Notes: generated by a model not told the origin, from the letters alone. Counted from the first letter of the stretch, positions 1 through 6,569 are shown. The stretch: 7,136 nt of DNA from Azonexaceae bacterium (GCA_009469665.1 SSTB01000167.1:1-7136), one strand, 5' to 3'. Numbers and translations are program-made.

Positions 1-889
1 GCAAGCCGCCTTCTACCGCGACACCGTCGCGCTGCCGGGCAGCATCGCCGCTTACACCCAGTTGCAGGGCAAGGAACTGTCCTACAACAACATCGCCGAC
101 TCCGACGCCGCCTGGGAATGCGTCAAGGCCTTCGATGCGCCGGCCTGCGTCATCATCAAGCACGCCAACCCCTGCGGCGTGGCCATCGACGGCAAGCTGC
201 TCGGCGCCTACGAGAAGGCCTTCAAGACCGACTCGACCTCGGCCTTCGGCGGCATCATCGCCTTCAACGGCGAAGTCGGCCTCGAGGTGGTCAACGCCAT
301 GCACGAAAGGAAGCACTTCGTCGAAGTGCTGATCGCCCCGTCCTTCACCGCCGAAGCCAAGGCGGCGCTGGCTTCCAAGACCAACCTGCGCGTGCTGGTC
401 GTGCCCCTCGGCCGTGCGCTCAACAAGCTGGAACTGAAGCGCGTCGGCGGCGGCCTGCTGGTGCAAACCGCGGACGACTTCACCGCGCAAGCCAGCGGCC
501 TGAAGGTCGTCACCAAGGTCCAGCCGACCGCCCAGCAGATCGAAGACCTGCTCTTCGCCGAGCGCGTCGCCAAGTTCGTCAAGTCCAACGCCATCGTCTT
601 CTGCGGCGGCGGCATGACCCTGGGCGTCGGGGCAGGACAGATGAGCCGTGTCGATTCGACCAAGATCGCCAGCATCAAGGCCACCCACGCCGGCCTGTCG
701 ATCAAGGGTTCGGTCGTCGCCTCCGATGCCTTCTTCCCGTTCCGCGACGGCCTCGACGTGCTGGCCGAAGCCGGCGCAGTTGCCGTCATCCAGCCCGGTG
801 GCTCGATGCGCGACGAAGAAGTCATTGCGGCGGCCGACGAGCATGGCATCGCCATGGTGTTCACAGGCGCCCGGCACTTCAGGCACTGA
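1..889 (+). CDS. purH: Bifunctional AICAR transformylase/IMP cyclohydrolase PurH (5' end missing)
   Basis: PurH catalyses the last two steps of de novo IMP synthesis in the cytoplasm: formylation of AICAR by 10-formyl-THF, then ring closure. The open frame enters at the window edge (first full codon at base 2) and gives 295 residues of a protein usually about 520 long, so the N-terminal cyclohydrolase domain lies outside and what is visible is essentially the transformylase domain. Signatures seen: [13 protein letters not shown] (residues 26-38 of the fragment), the catalytic Lys-His pair in IIKHANPCG (K53, H54), [30 protein letters not shown], and the C-terminal [11 protein letters not shown] and [10 protein letters not shown] just before the TGA. 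The C-terminus is intact. An in-frame TTG at 62 is internal, not a start, because homologous sequence continues upstream of it. purD follows on the same strand after 164 bases. The family call is certain. Confidence 0.97.
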   Translation, partial: QAAFYRDTVALPGSIAAYTQLQGKELSYNNIADSDAAWECVKAFDAPACVIIKHANPCGVAIDGKLLGAYEKAFKTDSTSAFGGIIAFNGEVGLEVVNAMHERKHFVEVLIAPSFTAEAKAALASKTNLRVLVVPLGRALNKLELKRVGGGLLVQTADDFTAQASGLKVVTKVQPTAQQIEDLLFAERVAKFVKSNAIVFCGGGMTLGVGAGQMSRVDSTKIASIKATHAGLSIKGSVVASDAFFPFRDGLDVLAEAGAVAVIQPGGSMRDEEVIAAADEHGIAMVFTGARHFRH

Positions 890-1053
890 GCTGCCATGGG
901 CGACCTGGCTACGGTCTCTGCCGTCGAAACGAAGGTACCGATGCAGCCTGTCGGGCGCAATATCGGACGATTTCCGGCAACTTTCGCCCTTGGCCGCCGG
1001 CACTAAGAACCCCAAAGCTTTACTGCAATGATTCCCAACAAGGGTAAGACTTC
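890..1053 (+). other. purH-purD intergenic spacer, no gene seen
   Basis: These 164 bases separate two purine genes on the same strand. Frames running through it are continuations of shadow frames of purH and show no recognisable protein. Short inverted repeats such as CCGAT/ATCGG (about 925-978) are too weak to call a terminator, and there is no T-run. The sequence becomes A+T-richer near 1003-1045, where a purD promoter could lie, but no convincing -35/-10 pair is visible. Upstream of the purD ATG there is only a weak ribosome-binding-like AAGGGTAAG. Confidence 0.4.
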
Positions 1054-2343
1054 ATGAAACTCCTCGTCGTAGGTTCGGGCGGCCGTGAGCACGCCATGGC
1101 CTGGCGCCTCGCCAAATCCCCCGGTCTGCAAAAGGTCTACGTCGCCCCCGGCAACGCCGGCACGGCACGGGAGCACGAATTACAGAACGTGAGCCTCAGC
1201 GATCCAGTGGCCCTGGCCGATTTCGCGCAGAAGGAAAAAGTTCACCTTACCGTCGTCGGGCCGGAAGCGCCCCTCGCGGCTGGGGTAGTCAATATCTTTC
1301 GCGCGCGGGGGCTGAAAATCTTCGGCCCTACGAAGGAAGCCGCCCAGCTCGAATCCTCCAAGGATTTCGCCAAGCGCTTCATGGCCCGCCATGGCATTCC
1401 GACGGCCGAGTTCGAGACCTTCTCCGACGCCACGGCCGCCCATGCCTACATCGACCGGAAGGGCGCCCCCATCGTCATCAAGGCCGACGGCCTGGCCGCC
1501 GGCAAGGGCGTGGTCGTCGCCATGACCCTGACCGAGGCCCACGCTGCCATCGACGACATGCTGTCCGGCAACAAGCTTGAAGTGCAGCACAATGAGGCCG
1601 GCGCCCGCGTCGTCATAGAGGAATTCCTCGATGGCGAGGAAGCCAGCTTCATCGTCATGGTCGATGGCAAGAACGTCCTGGCGCTGGCCTCCAGCCAGGA
1701 TCACAAGCGCATCGGCGACGGCGACACCGGCCCCAACACCGGCGGCATGGGGGCCTATTCGCCTGCCCCGGTGGTCACCCCGGAAATCCACGCCAAGGCC
1801 ATGCGGGAAATCATCCTGCCCACGGTGCGCGGCATGGCAGCCGACGGCATCCCCTACACCGGCTTCCTCTACGCCGGCCTGATGATCGGCAAGGACGGCA
1901 CGGTGAAGACCCTGGAGTTCAATTGCCGTATGGGTGACCCCGAGACCCAGCCCATCCTCATGCGCCTGAAGTCCGACTTCGTCGAGTTGCTGGAGCACGG
2001 CGTCGCCGGCACTTTGGACCAGGTGGAAGCAGAATGGGACCGCCGAATCGCCCTGGGCGTCGTCCTCGCCGCCGCCCGCTACCCCGACACGCCGAAGAAG
2101 GGCGATCCCATCGCAGGACTGCCCGAGGGCAACGCCTTTTCCGACGCCGTCCACGTCTTCCACGCCGGCACGGCGGAAAAGGATGGCCAGGTCGTTACCG
2201 CCGGCGGTCGTGTGCTCTGCGTCACCGCCCTGGGCGAGAACGTCCGCCAGGCGCAGAAGTTGGCCTATGAAGCCGCCGCGCGCATCACCTGGGACGGCTT
2301 GCAATACCGCAAGGACATCGGCCACCGCGCCCTCAGCCGCTGA
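1054..2343 (+). CDS. purD: Phosphoribosylamine-glycine ligase (GAR synthetase) PurD
   Basis: PurD joins glycine to 5-phosphoribosylamine with ATP, the second step of de novo purine synthesis, in the cytoplasm. The 429-residue product has the usual bacterial length and order: N-terminal domain opening with VVGSGGREHA (5-14) and VVGPEAPLAAG (68-78); ATP-grasp region with GPTKEAAQLESSKDFAKRF (91-109), PIVIKADGLAAGKGVVVA (139-156) and VVIEEFLDGEEASF (187-200); the SSQDHKRIGDGDTGPNTGGM stretch (213-232); and the Mg/ATP-binding EFNCRMGDPETQ signature (288-299). The C-terminal domain ends in the normal QYRKDIGHRALSR. The ATG at 1054 fits because family homology begins at residue 1. The TGA stop at 2341-2343 touches a palindromic repeat element: the last A of the stop is the element's outermost base. 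The C-terminus does not look truncated. A 381-residue antisense frame over this gene is a codon-bias shadow. Confidence 0.98.
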   Translation: MKLLVVGSGGREHAMAWRLAKSPGLQKVYVAPGNAGTAREHELQNVSLSDPVALADFAQKEKVHLTVVGPEAPLAAGVVNIFRARGLKIFGPTKEAAQLESSKDFAKRFMARHGIPTAEFETFSDATAAHAYIDRKGAPIVIKADGLAAGKGVVVAMTLTEAHAAIDDMLSGNKLEVQHNEAGARVVIEEFLDGEEASFIVMVDGKNVLALASSQDHKRIGDGDTGPNTGGMGAYSPAPVVTPEIHAKAMREIILPTVRGMAADGIPYTGFLYAGLMIGKDGTVKTLEFNCRMGDPETQPILMRLKSDFVELLEHGVAGTLDQVEAEWDRRIALGVVLAAARYPDTPKKGDPIAGLPEGNAFSDAVHVFHAGTAEKDGQVVTAGGRVLCVTALGENVRQAQKLAYEAAARITWDGLQYRKDIGHRALSR

Positions 2344-2503
2344 GAGCCTGTGAACATTTCATTCACCCCCGCTCGTCATGCCCAGTTGCGCCGGCTCGGC
2401 GTTGCCAATGCTCGCCATAGCCCGAGCTATGGCTGTGCTTGGCGCCTCGATCGTGCTCACCTGGGCATGACGAGCGGGCGCGCCCGAAAAATTCACAGGC
2501 TCT
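2343..2503. repeat. Palindromic MITE/REP-like intergenic element, about 161 bp
   Basis: The ends form a perfect 12-base inverted repeat: AGAGCCTGTGAA at 2343-2354 and its reverse complement TTCACAGGCTCT at 2492-2503. After 13 poorly matched bases on each side comes a perfect 18-base inverted repeat: CCCGCTCGTCATGCCCAG at 2368-2385 and its complement at 2461-2478. The 75-base core is centred on an 8-bp hairpin, GCCATAGC (2414-2421) and GCTATGGC (2426-2433) with a 4-base loop, at the element's exact midpoint. The rest of the core is a degenerate palindrome. One step beyond the ends, TGAGAG and CTCTAA pair with one mismatch. It has no coding capacity and no clear target-site duplication. The architecture is that of a non-autonomous mobile repeat (MITE) or a large REP-type palindrome. 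Transcribed from purD it would fold into a long rod. Identity with any named family is not established. Confidence 0.8.
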
Positions 2504-2522
2504 AAGCCCCACCACACCCCCG

Positions 2523-2558
2523 GACGGGCGGCTCGTTGTCTTCCATGAGCCGCCCGTC
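2523..2558 (+). terminator. Perfect 12-bp hairpin, probable purD terminator / hemF leader structure
   Basis: GACGGGCGGCTC (2523-2534) and GAGCCGCCCGTC (2547-2558) are exact reverse complements around a 12-base loop. The right arm is followed by TGTCTTC, only moderately T-rich, so this is a plausible but not ideal rho-independent terminator on the plus strand. It is most simply the original purD terminator, pushed away from the stop codon by the palindromic element at 2343-2503. It ends 17 bases before the hemF ATG, so it could also act as a leader structure or attenuator of hemF. The choice between these roles cannot be made from sequence alone. Confidence 0.6.
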
Positions 2559-2575
2559 TGTCTTCGAGAGCCGCC

Positions 2576-3490
2576 ATGGACACCACCCGCCTCAAAGATT
2601 TCTTCACCGGCCTTCAAGGGCGCATCGTCGCCGAGTTGGAAACCTTCGACGGCCAGCCCTTCCGTACCGATTCCTGGCAACGGCCCGAAGGCGGCGGCGG
2701 CATCTCCCGCCTCATCGAGGAGGGTGACTTCTTCGAGCGCGGCGGGGTCAATTTCTCCCACGTCACCGGTGACAAGCTGCCGGCATCAGCCACCGCCGTG
2801 CGCCCCCAACTGGCGGGTCGCGCCTGGGAGGCCATGGGCGTGTCGCTCGTGATGCACCCGCGCAACCCTTACTGCCCGACCGCTCACATGAACGTGCGCT
2901 GCTTCGTCGCCAGCAAACCGGGCGAGGACGATGTGTGGTGGTTCGGGGGCGGCATGGACCTCACCCCCTACTACGGCGAGGAAGACGACGTGCACCACTT
3001 CCACGCCACTTGCCGCGAGGCCCTGGCGCCTTACGGCCCGGAGGTTCACGCCAAGTACAAGCAGTGGTGCGACGAGTATTTCTTTCTCAAGCACCGCAAC
3101 GAACCCCGAGGCGTGGGCGGCGTGTTCTTCGACGATCTCAACGAAGCCGGCCCGGGCGGAGAAACCCCCTTCGAGCGCTGCTTCTCCCTCACCCAGGCGG
3201 TGGGCAATGCTTTTACCCCCGCCTATCTGCCCATTCTGGCCCGCCGCCGCGCCACCCCTTACGGCGAGCGGGAAAGGGATTTCCAGGCCTATCGCCGTGG
3301 CCGCTATGTGGAATTCAATCTGGTGTGGGACCGCGGCACCCTCTTCGGCCTGCAATCGGGCGGGCGAACTGAATCCATCCTCATGTCTCTGCCTCCGGTG
3401 GTGAAGTGGCGCTACGACTGGAAGCCGGAGCCGGGAACGCCAGAAGCTCGTCTTTACGACGTCTTCCTGAGCCCCAGGGACTGGGTGTAG
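2576..3490 (+). CDS. hemF: Oxygen-dependent coproporphyrinogen III oxidase HemF
   Basis: HemF oxidatively decarboxylates coproporphyrinogen III to protoporphyrinogen IX with O2, a late heme step in the cytoplasm. The 304-residue product matches the family length (E. coli about 299). Family blocks are intact: [10 protein letters not shown] (56-65), [18 protein letters not shown] (93-110), [18 protein letters not shown] (121-138), [20 protein letters not shown] (168-187), and [20 protein letters not shown] (244-263). The conserved histidines expected for catalysis and metal or substrate contact are present at H94, H104, H143 and H173, which line up with E. coli 96, 106, 145 and 175. The ATG at 2576 is preferred because the family N-terminus begins there and a weak GAGAG (2566-2570) sits five bases upstream. 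It follows purD on the same strand but is isolated by a palindromic repeat and a strong hairpin, so it probably has its own transcription start; no clear promoter is seen. The use of O2 implies aerobic growth capacity. Confidence 0.98.
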   Translation: MDTTRLKDFFTGLQGRIVAELETFDGQPFRTDSWQRPEGGGGISRLIEEGDFFERGGVNFSHVTGDKLPASATAVRPQLAGRAWEAMGVSLVMHPRNPYCPTAHMNVRCFVASKPGEDDVWWFGGGMDLTPYYGEEDDVHHFHATCREALAPYGPEVHAKYKQWCDEYFFLKHRNEPRGVGGVFFDDLNEAGPGGETPFERCFSLTQAVGNAFTPAYLPILARRRATPYGERERDFQAYRRGRYVEFNLVWDRGTLFGLQSGGRTESILMSLPPVVKWRYDWKPEPGTPEARLYDVFLSPRDWV

Positions 3491-3534
3491 CCCAGCGGGC
3501 GCGGGGAAGAAGACCTGCGCTCCGTTGCTGCAGC

Positions 3535-3774
3535 CTACTTGAGCTTGCCGCGCACCACACGCACCCTGGATTGGTCGCGGATGGTCGCCACACCGCCGTT
3601 GCCGGTGATGTTGCCGCAGGTACAGGCCGCCTTGATGCGCGGAACCGAACTGACGATCCCGGTACAGTCCAGGCACTCGTAGTAGAGATCGCCACCGGTG
3701 GGAAGGTTACCGGGGTCGGGGGCCGGCTCCACCGGATAGAAGTTGTAGATCTTGCGCATGTCGATATTGAGCAC
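3535..3774 (-). CDS. Small four-cysteine protein, probable zinc-ribbon-like, function unknown
   Basis: The 79-residue product starts at a GTG (3774-3772) and ends at TAG. The start is supported by AAGGAGGAG (3786-3778) a few bases upstream, the strongest ribosome-binding site in the window. The centre holds C34-x2-C37 in YYECLDCTG and C51-x-C53 in ACTCGNITGN, a spacing that suggests a small metal-binding knuckle; a basic tail, VRVVRGKLK, ends the protein. No signal peptide or membrane segment is seen. I do not recognise a named family, though CxxC...CxCGN small proteins occur in many proteobacteria. It lies 81 bases downstream of hemD on the same strand and converges on hemF with a 44-base gap, so it may be the last gene of the hemCD transcript or have its own promoter. 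A second Met at residue 6 is possible but less well placed. That it is a real gene is likely; its role is unknown. Confidence 0.75.
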   Translation of the reverse strand: MLNIDMRKIYNFYPVEPAPDPGNLPTGGDLYYECLDCTGIVSSVPRIKAACTCGNITGNGGVATIRDQSRVRVVRGKLK

Positions 3775-3777
3775 GGT

Positions 3778-3786
3778 CTCCTCCTT
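3778..3786 (-). promoter_or_regulatory. Strong Shine-Dalgarno site deciding a GTG start
   Basis: Read on the minus strand the bases are AAGGAGGAG, followed by ACC and the GTG start at 3774. This near-consensus site fixes the start of the small cysteine protein at GTG rather than at the Met codon five codons further in. It contrasts with the weak sites in front of hemC, hemF and purD. Confidence 0.8.
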
Positions 3787-3853
3787 ATTGTGGGTTCTGC
3801 CCGCGGGGCAAAGTCGCGCCGCCCCGGAAACCGGGCCATTCCGGGCGACAGGG

Positions 3854-3876
3854 GCTTATTGTCCCCAATTATAAGC
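3854..3876 (-). promoter_or_regulatory. Inverted repeat with -10-like TATAAT at the hemD 3' end
   Basis: On the minus strand the last codons of hemD read through TATAAT (3873-3868), a perfect -10 hexamer in otherwise GC-rich DNA. It is nested in the inverted repeat GCTTAT (3854-3859) / ATAAGC (3871-3876). It lies about 95 bases upstream of the small cysteine-protein gene and could drive it. No good -35 is visible 17 bases upstream, so the call is tentative; it may simply be coding sequence for the hemD C-terminus (AYNWGQ). Confidence 0.25.
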
Positions 3877-4638
3877 GCACAGTCCGGCAAGAATGCCCGC
3901 GTCGGCCGGGCCCGTGAGCACCACCCGCTCAAGACCAAGCTCCCGTGCGCTTTCGGCGATGCGGGCATGGGGGACGAACAGCGGTGTCGACTCCAGTTCG
4001 TGGCGGGCCTCATCACCCGCCAGTTCAACCAGATGGCGCAACCCCTCGCTGCTCGAAACCGTGATGGCATCGAGGGCCCCCGCTGCCCAGGCGCCACGAA
4101 GGACGTCGATGCCGCCGGCCGGAGGCGAGCGGCGATAGCAGGGAATGCACTCGACTCGTGCCCCGCGCGCGCGCAGGGTATCGGCCAGCAGCTCGCGGCC
4201 GCCGTCGCCGCGAAAGATGGCGACACCGCACCCGGCGACGCGCTCGGTCTGCATCGAAGGCAAGGCGAGCAGGGCCTCCGAATCGAAACGTTCGAGGGGC
4301 GCGATGCAGCCCTCCACCCCCGCTTCCGCAAGCGCCTTGACCGTGCTCTGGCCGATCGCCGCGGGGAGGAGTCCTGCGGGCCACGGCCCCGCGGCCCGCA
4401 GGGCAGGCAGCGCGTAGGCCACGGCGTTGGGGCTGATGAAGACGGCGACGCGAAACTCGTGCCGGCGGGCCACCGCTGCGGCCAGGGGCGCGGGATCGTC
4501 GGGAGGCGAAATTTCCAGCAGGGGGAAGAGCAGCGGCGTCCCGCCAGCGGCAGCGATGGCTTCCGCCAGGGGGCCGGCCTGGTCCTGCGGACGGGTGACG
4601 ACGATGGTGCGCCCGGCCAAGGGGCCACCTGGGCTCAC
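3856..4638 (-). CDS. hemD: Uroporphyrinogen-III synthase HemD
   Basis: HemD closes hydroxymethylbilane, with inversion of ring D, to uroporphyrinogen III in the cytoplasm, directly after HemC. The family is divergent but recognisable: GRTIVVTRPQDQAGPLA (9-25), FPLLEI (38-43), VFISPNAVAYALPAL (66-80), AIGQSTVKAL (94-103), FDSEALLALP (118-127), IFRGDGGRELLADTLRARGA (141-160), VECIPCYRR (162-170), ITVSSSEGLRHL (192-203) and VLTGPADAGILAGL (240-253). Counted from the GTG at 4638 it has 260 residues, normal for a stand-alone HemD. The start is uncertain: GTG 4638 has GGAGGG seven bases upstream but sits at the edge of a repeat, while TTG 4620, preceded by AGGTGG, would give 254 residues. A longer start at TTG 4722 would translate repeat DNA and is unlikely. 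It lies 159 bases after hemC, wider than usual because of two repeat copies. No HemX domain is fused to the C-terminus. Confidence 0.93.
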   Translation of the reverse strand: MSPGGPLAGRTIVVTRPQDQAGPLAEAIAAAGGTPLLFPLLEISPPDDPAPLAAAVARRHEFRVAVFISPNAVAYALPALRAAGPWPAGLLPAAIGQSTVKALAEAGVEGCIAPLERFDSEALLALPSMQTERVAGCGVAIFRGDGGRELLADTLRARGARVECIPCYRRSPPAGGIDVLRGAWAAGALDAITVSSSEGLRHLVELAGDEARHELESTPLFVPHARIAESARELGLERVVLTGPADAGILAGLCAYNWGQ

Positions 4639-4643
4639 CGGAT

Positions 4644-4793
4644 GACCCTCCCGTCGCTGCGCACCACCCTCCCCGAGGGAGGGCAAGCGCCCCCTTCGGG
4701 CGGCCGGGCGGGGTTCACCCAACGACCCTCCCGTCGCTGCGCGCCACCCTCCCCAAGGGAGGGCGAGCGCCCCCTTCGGGCGGCCGGGCGGGG
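4644..4793. repeat. Two tandem GC-rich hairpin repeats between hemC and hemD
   Basis: Two 70-base copies, 4644-4713 and 4724-4793, differ at only three positions (A/G at 4663/4743, G/A at 4675/4755, A/G at 4685/4765), with a period of 80 bases. The intervening TTCACCCAAC partly matches CTCACCGGAT before the first copy, so the repeated unit may be nearly the whole 80 bases. Each copy has a 7-bp hairpin, CCCTCCC/GGGAGGG (4667-4673/4677-4683 and 4747-4753/4757-4763), and a second short GCCC/GGGC-type hairpin around CCCCCTTCGGG. The array begins four bases before the hemC stop and fills nearly the whole hemC-hemD gap. This is typical of REP-like extragenic palindromes of GC-rich proteobacteria. 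In the hemCD transcript it would form several stable stem-loops, possibly affecting coupling or the relative amounts of the two messages. Confidence 0.88.
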
Positions 4794-4797
4794 GCGC

Positions 4798-5736
4798 TCA
4801 TGAGCAGGCGGCGAGCTTTTCCAGGATGGCCCCTGCACCCCGAGCCCGGAGCTGGTCGGCAAGTTCCTGCCCCAGGGCTTCGTCGGCAGCAGGATCGCCG
4901 TGCAACTCGCCTGCCACCATGTCCTTGCCGTCGGGAGTGGCGACGAAGCCACGCAGCCAGAGGCGTCCATCGTCTTCGACGATGGCGTAAGCCCCCAGGG
5001 GCACCTGACAGCTGCCCCCCAGGGCGCGGGAGAAAGCGCGCTCGGCCCGCACACAGTGAGCGCTGACGGCATCGTTGAGGGGGGCGACGACGGCCGCCAT
5101 GGCGGCGGCACCGGCAACGAGTTCGATACCCAGCGCCCCCTGTCCCGGCGCCGGCAGCGACTGCTCCGGCGTCAAGAGCGAGCGGATGCGGTCCTTGAGA
5201 CCCAGACGGATGAGCCCGGCACCGGCGAGGATGATGGCATCGTACTGGCCTTCGTCGAGTTTGCGCAGGCGGGTGTCGAGATTGCCACGCAGGCTGCGGA
5301 TTTCCAGTTGCGGATAGCGGGCTCGCAGCAGGGCCTCGCGGCGCAGGCTGGACGTGCCCACCACGGCCCCTGCCGGAAGATCGTCGAGGCTGGCGTAGCG
5401 ATTGGAAACGAAGGCGTCCCGCGGATCTTCGCGCTCGGAGATGGCTGCCAGCACGAAGCCTTCGGGCATGACCATGGGCACGTCCTTCATGGAATGCACG
5501 GCGAGGTCGGCGCGGCCTTCGGCCATGGCGACTTCGAGTTCCTTGATGAACAGGCCCTTGCCGCCGATCTGGGCCAGAGGCCGGTCGAGAATCTGGTCCC
5601 CCTGGGTGGTCATGCCCAGAATGCTGACCCTGGCACCGGGATTGAGGGCCGACAGACGATCCCGAACATGCTCCGCCTGCCACAGGGCGAGGCGGGATTC
5701 ACGGGAGGCGATGACGATCTGGGCGGGTGCGGACAT
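4798..5736 (-). CDS. hemC: Porphobilinogen deaminase (hydroxymethylbilane synthase) HemC
   Basis: HemC polymerises four porphobilinogens into hydroxymethylbilane in the cytoplasm. The 312-residue product has normal length. Motifs in order: [16 protein letters not shown] (9-24), [19 protein letters not shown] (43-61), FIKELEVAM (63-71), [12 protein letters not shown] (77-88) with the catalytic Asp D85, GTSSLRRE (127-134), [15 protein letters not shown] (146-160), [12 protein letters not shown] (194-205), and [13 protein letters not shown] (239-251) with C243, the cysteine that carries the dipyrromethane cofactor. The ATG at 5736 is chosen because homology starts there; an open frame continues back to 5823 but overlaps the regulator gene and shows no family sequence. 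The ribosome-binding site is weak. It starts 50 bases after the AlgR-like gene, with a likely promoter element in the gap, and is followed by repeats and hemD. Confidence 0.97.
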   Translation of the reverse strand: MSAPAQIVIASRESRLALWQAEHVRDRLSALNPGARVSILGMTTQGDQILDRPLAQIGGKGLFIKELEVAMAEGRADLAVHSMKDVPMVMPEGFVLAAISEREDPRDAFVSNRYASLDDLPAGAVVGTSSLRREALLRARYPQLEIRSLRGNLDTRLRKLDEGQYDAIILAGAGLIRLGLKDRIRSLLTPEQSLPAPGQGALGIELVAGAAAMAAVVAPLNDAVSAHCVRAERAFSRALGGSCQVPLGAYAIVEDDGRLWLRGFVATPDGKDMVAGELHGDPAADEALGQELADQLRARGAGAILEKLAACS

Positions 5737-5762
5737 GGCGGGCGGCTCGCGACGGAAGGGCG

Positions 5763-5774
5763 CCGATTCTACCA
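5763..5774 (-). promoter_or_regulatory. Candidate extended -10 promoter element for hemC
   Basis: On the minus strand the regulator-hemC gap contains TGGTAGAAT, an extended -10 (TG-N-TAGAAT; hexamer at 5771-5766) in otherwise GC-rich DNA. Transcription from it would begin near 5759, giving a leader of about 23 bases before the hemC ATG. No good -35 is visible, which is tolerated with an extended -10. It suggests hemC can be transcribed apart from the two-component genes upstream. Sequence inference only. Confidence 0.4.
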
Positions 5775-5786
5775 CGCAGCCCCGCC

Positions 5787-6569
5787 CTAGCCGGCTGTGG
5801 CCAGGGCCCGCGCCACAGCCCACTGGCGGCGGCTCACCGGCAAGCGGTCGGGCACACCGCGCACCAGGGCCCAGCCGTAAGCCTCGGCGTCGTCCCCCGC
5901 CGTCCGCTCGAAGCCGGCCAGGGCGTCCCGCGCCACCAGGACGGCCCGATGAAGACGCAGGAAGCGCTCGGCAAATTCCTGCTCCAGATGGGTGAGGGCG
6001 TCGTCGAGTAGATACTCCCGCTCCCGGGTACGGGCGGTGACATATTTCAGATCGGCCTTGAAATAGAGCACGTCCGCCACCGGCACCAGCAGAAGCCGGC
6101 CCCGCTCGTGGCAGGAAAGGTGGCTGCGTCCGCTGCCGCGCATCTCCCGACCGATGGCCTGGAGTGCCTCTCCCGCCTTGCCACGAACCGGACGCAGCTT
6201 CTGCAGGGCGGCCAGGAGGCGCTGGGCCCGCACCGGCTTGAGCAGGTAGTCGATGGCATTGAGGTCGAAGGCCTGCACTGCGTAGCCGTCGTAGGCCGTG
6301 GTGAAGATCACCGCCGGGCCGTCCTCCAGGCCCCCCAGATGGCCGGCCAGTTCGATACCGTCCATGCCGGGCATGCGGATGTCGGCCAGGACGACATCCA
6401 CCGGCGTATGGCGGAGAAAGTCGAGGGCTTCCAGGCCATTGCCCGCCTCGCCGACACAGGCGTTAGGCAGGCTGGGGGCGATGTCGGCCAGGAGTTCCCG
6501 CAGGCGCGCACGGGCCAGGGGCTCGTCGTCCACCACCAGGAGGGTCAGGGGCTGGGTCGTGTGCGGCAT
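5787..6569 (-). CDS. algR: LytTR-family response regulator, AlgR-like
   Basis: This is a DNA-binding response regulator of 260 residues. The receiver domain (about 9-125) has LLVVDDEP with acidic residues D14/D15, the phosphoacceptor D63 in [13 protein letters not shown], the switch threonine in FTTAYD (T90/T91) and K111 in YLLKPV. After a linker (about 126-150) comes a LytTR DNA-binding domain (about 152-250) with [47 protein letters not shown] and the final LPVSRRQW. All receiver key residues are present, so it should be phosphorylatable. The ATG at 6569 overlaps the 3' end of the kinase gene by 25 bases, which indicates translational coupling with its probable partner. Downstream comes hemC, as in Pseudomonas algZ-algR-hemC-hemD; in that genus AlgR controls alginate and type IV pilus functions. 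The target here is unknown, and the symbol reflects family and context rather than proven function. Confidence 0.92.
   Translation of the reverse strand: MPHTTQPLTLLVVDDEPLARARLRELLADIAPSLPNACVGEAGNGLEALDFLRHTPVDVVLADIRMPGMDGIELAGHLGGLEDGPAVIFTTAYDGYAVQAFDLNAIDYLLKPVRAQRLLAALQKLRPVRGKAGEALQAIGREMRGSGRSHLSCHERGRLLLVPVADVLYFKADLKYVTARTREREYLLDDALTHLEQEFAERFLRLHRAVLVARDALAGFERTAGDDAEAYGWALVRGVPDRLPVSRRQWAVARALATAG

Noticed and set aside
118..1047. 309-codon Arg-rich frame overlapping purH and the purH-purD gap
   Set aside because: Out-of-frame reading of purH; the Arg-rich low-complexity translation is typical of frame-shifted GC-rich DNA.
890..1053. Possible purH terminator or purD promoter in the 164-base gap
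   Set aside because: Only 5-base inverted repeats and no T-run are seen, and no -35/-10 pair with proper spacing stands out.
1180..2325. 381-codon open frame antisense to purD
   Set aside because: Composition is typical of a GC-bias shadow (Gly/Asp/Val-rich, no domain), and purD on the other strand is an unambiguous conserved enzyme.
2343..2503. CRISPR repeat or tRNA/RNA gene in the purD-hemF gap
   Set aside because: There is a single symmetric palindrome with no repeat-spacer periodicity and no cloverleaf; the inverted-repeat ends fit a mobile palindrome better.
3491..3534. Bidirectional terminator between hemF and the convergent small gene
   Set aside because: The 44-base gap has no stem longer than a few bases and no T-run on either strand.
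3406..4803. 465-codon plus-strand open frame across the hemF 3' end, the small gene and hemD
   Set aside because: It lies opposite recognisable HemD motifs, is Arg/Ala/Gly-rich with no family signature, and crosses several real genes and the repeats.
4635..5117. Frame that reads through both 80-bp repeats on the minus strand as a protein tail
   Set aside because: The period of 80 is not a multiple of three, so the copies translate differently, and the upstream part is a shadow of hemC.
4900..5790. 296-codon plus-strand open frame opposite hemC
   Set aside because: Antisense shadow of a fully conserved hemC; no recognisable domain and no ribosome-binding site that would set it apart.
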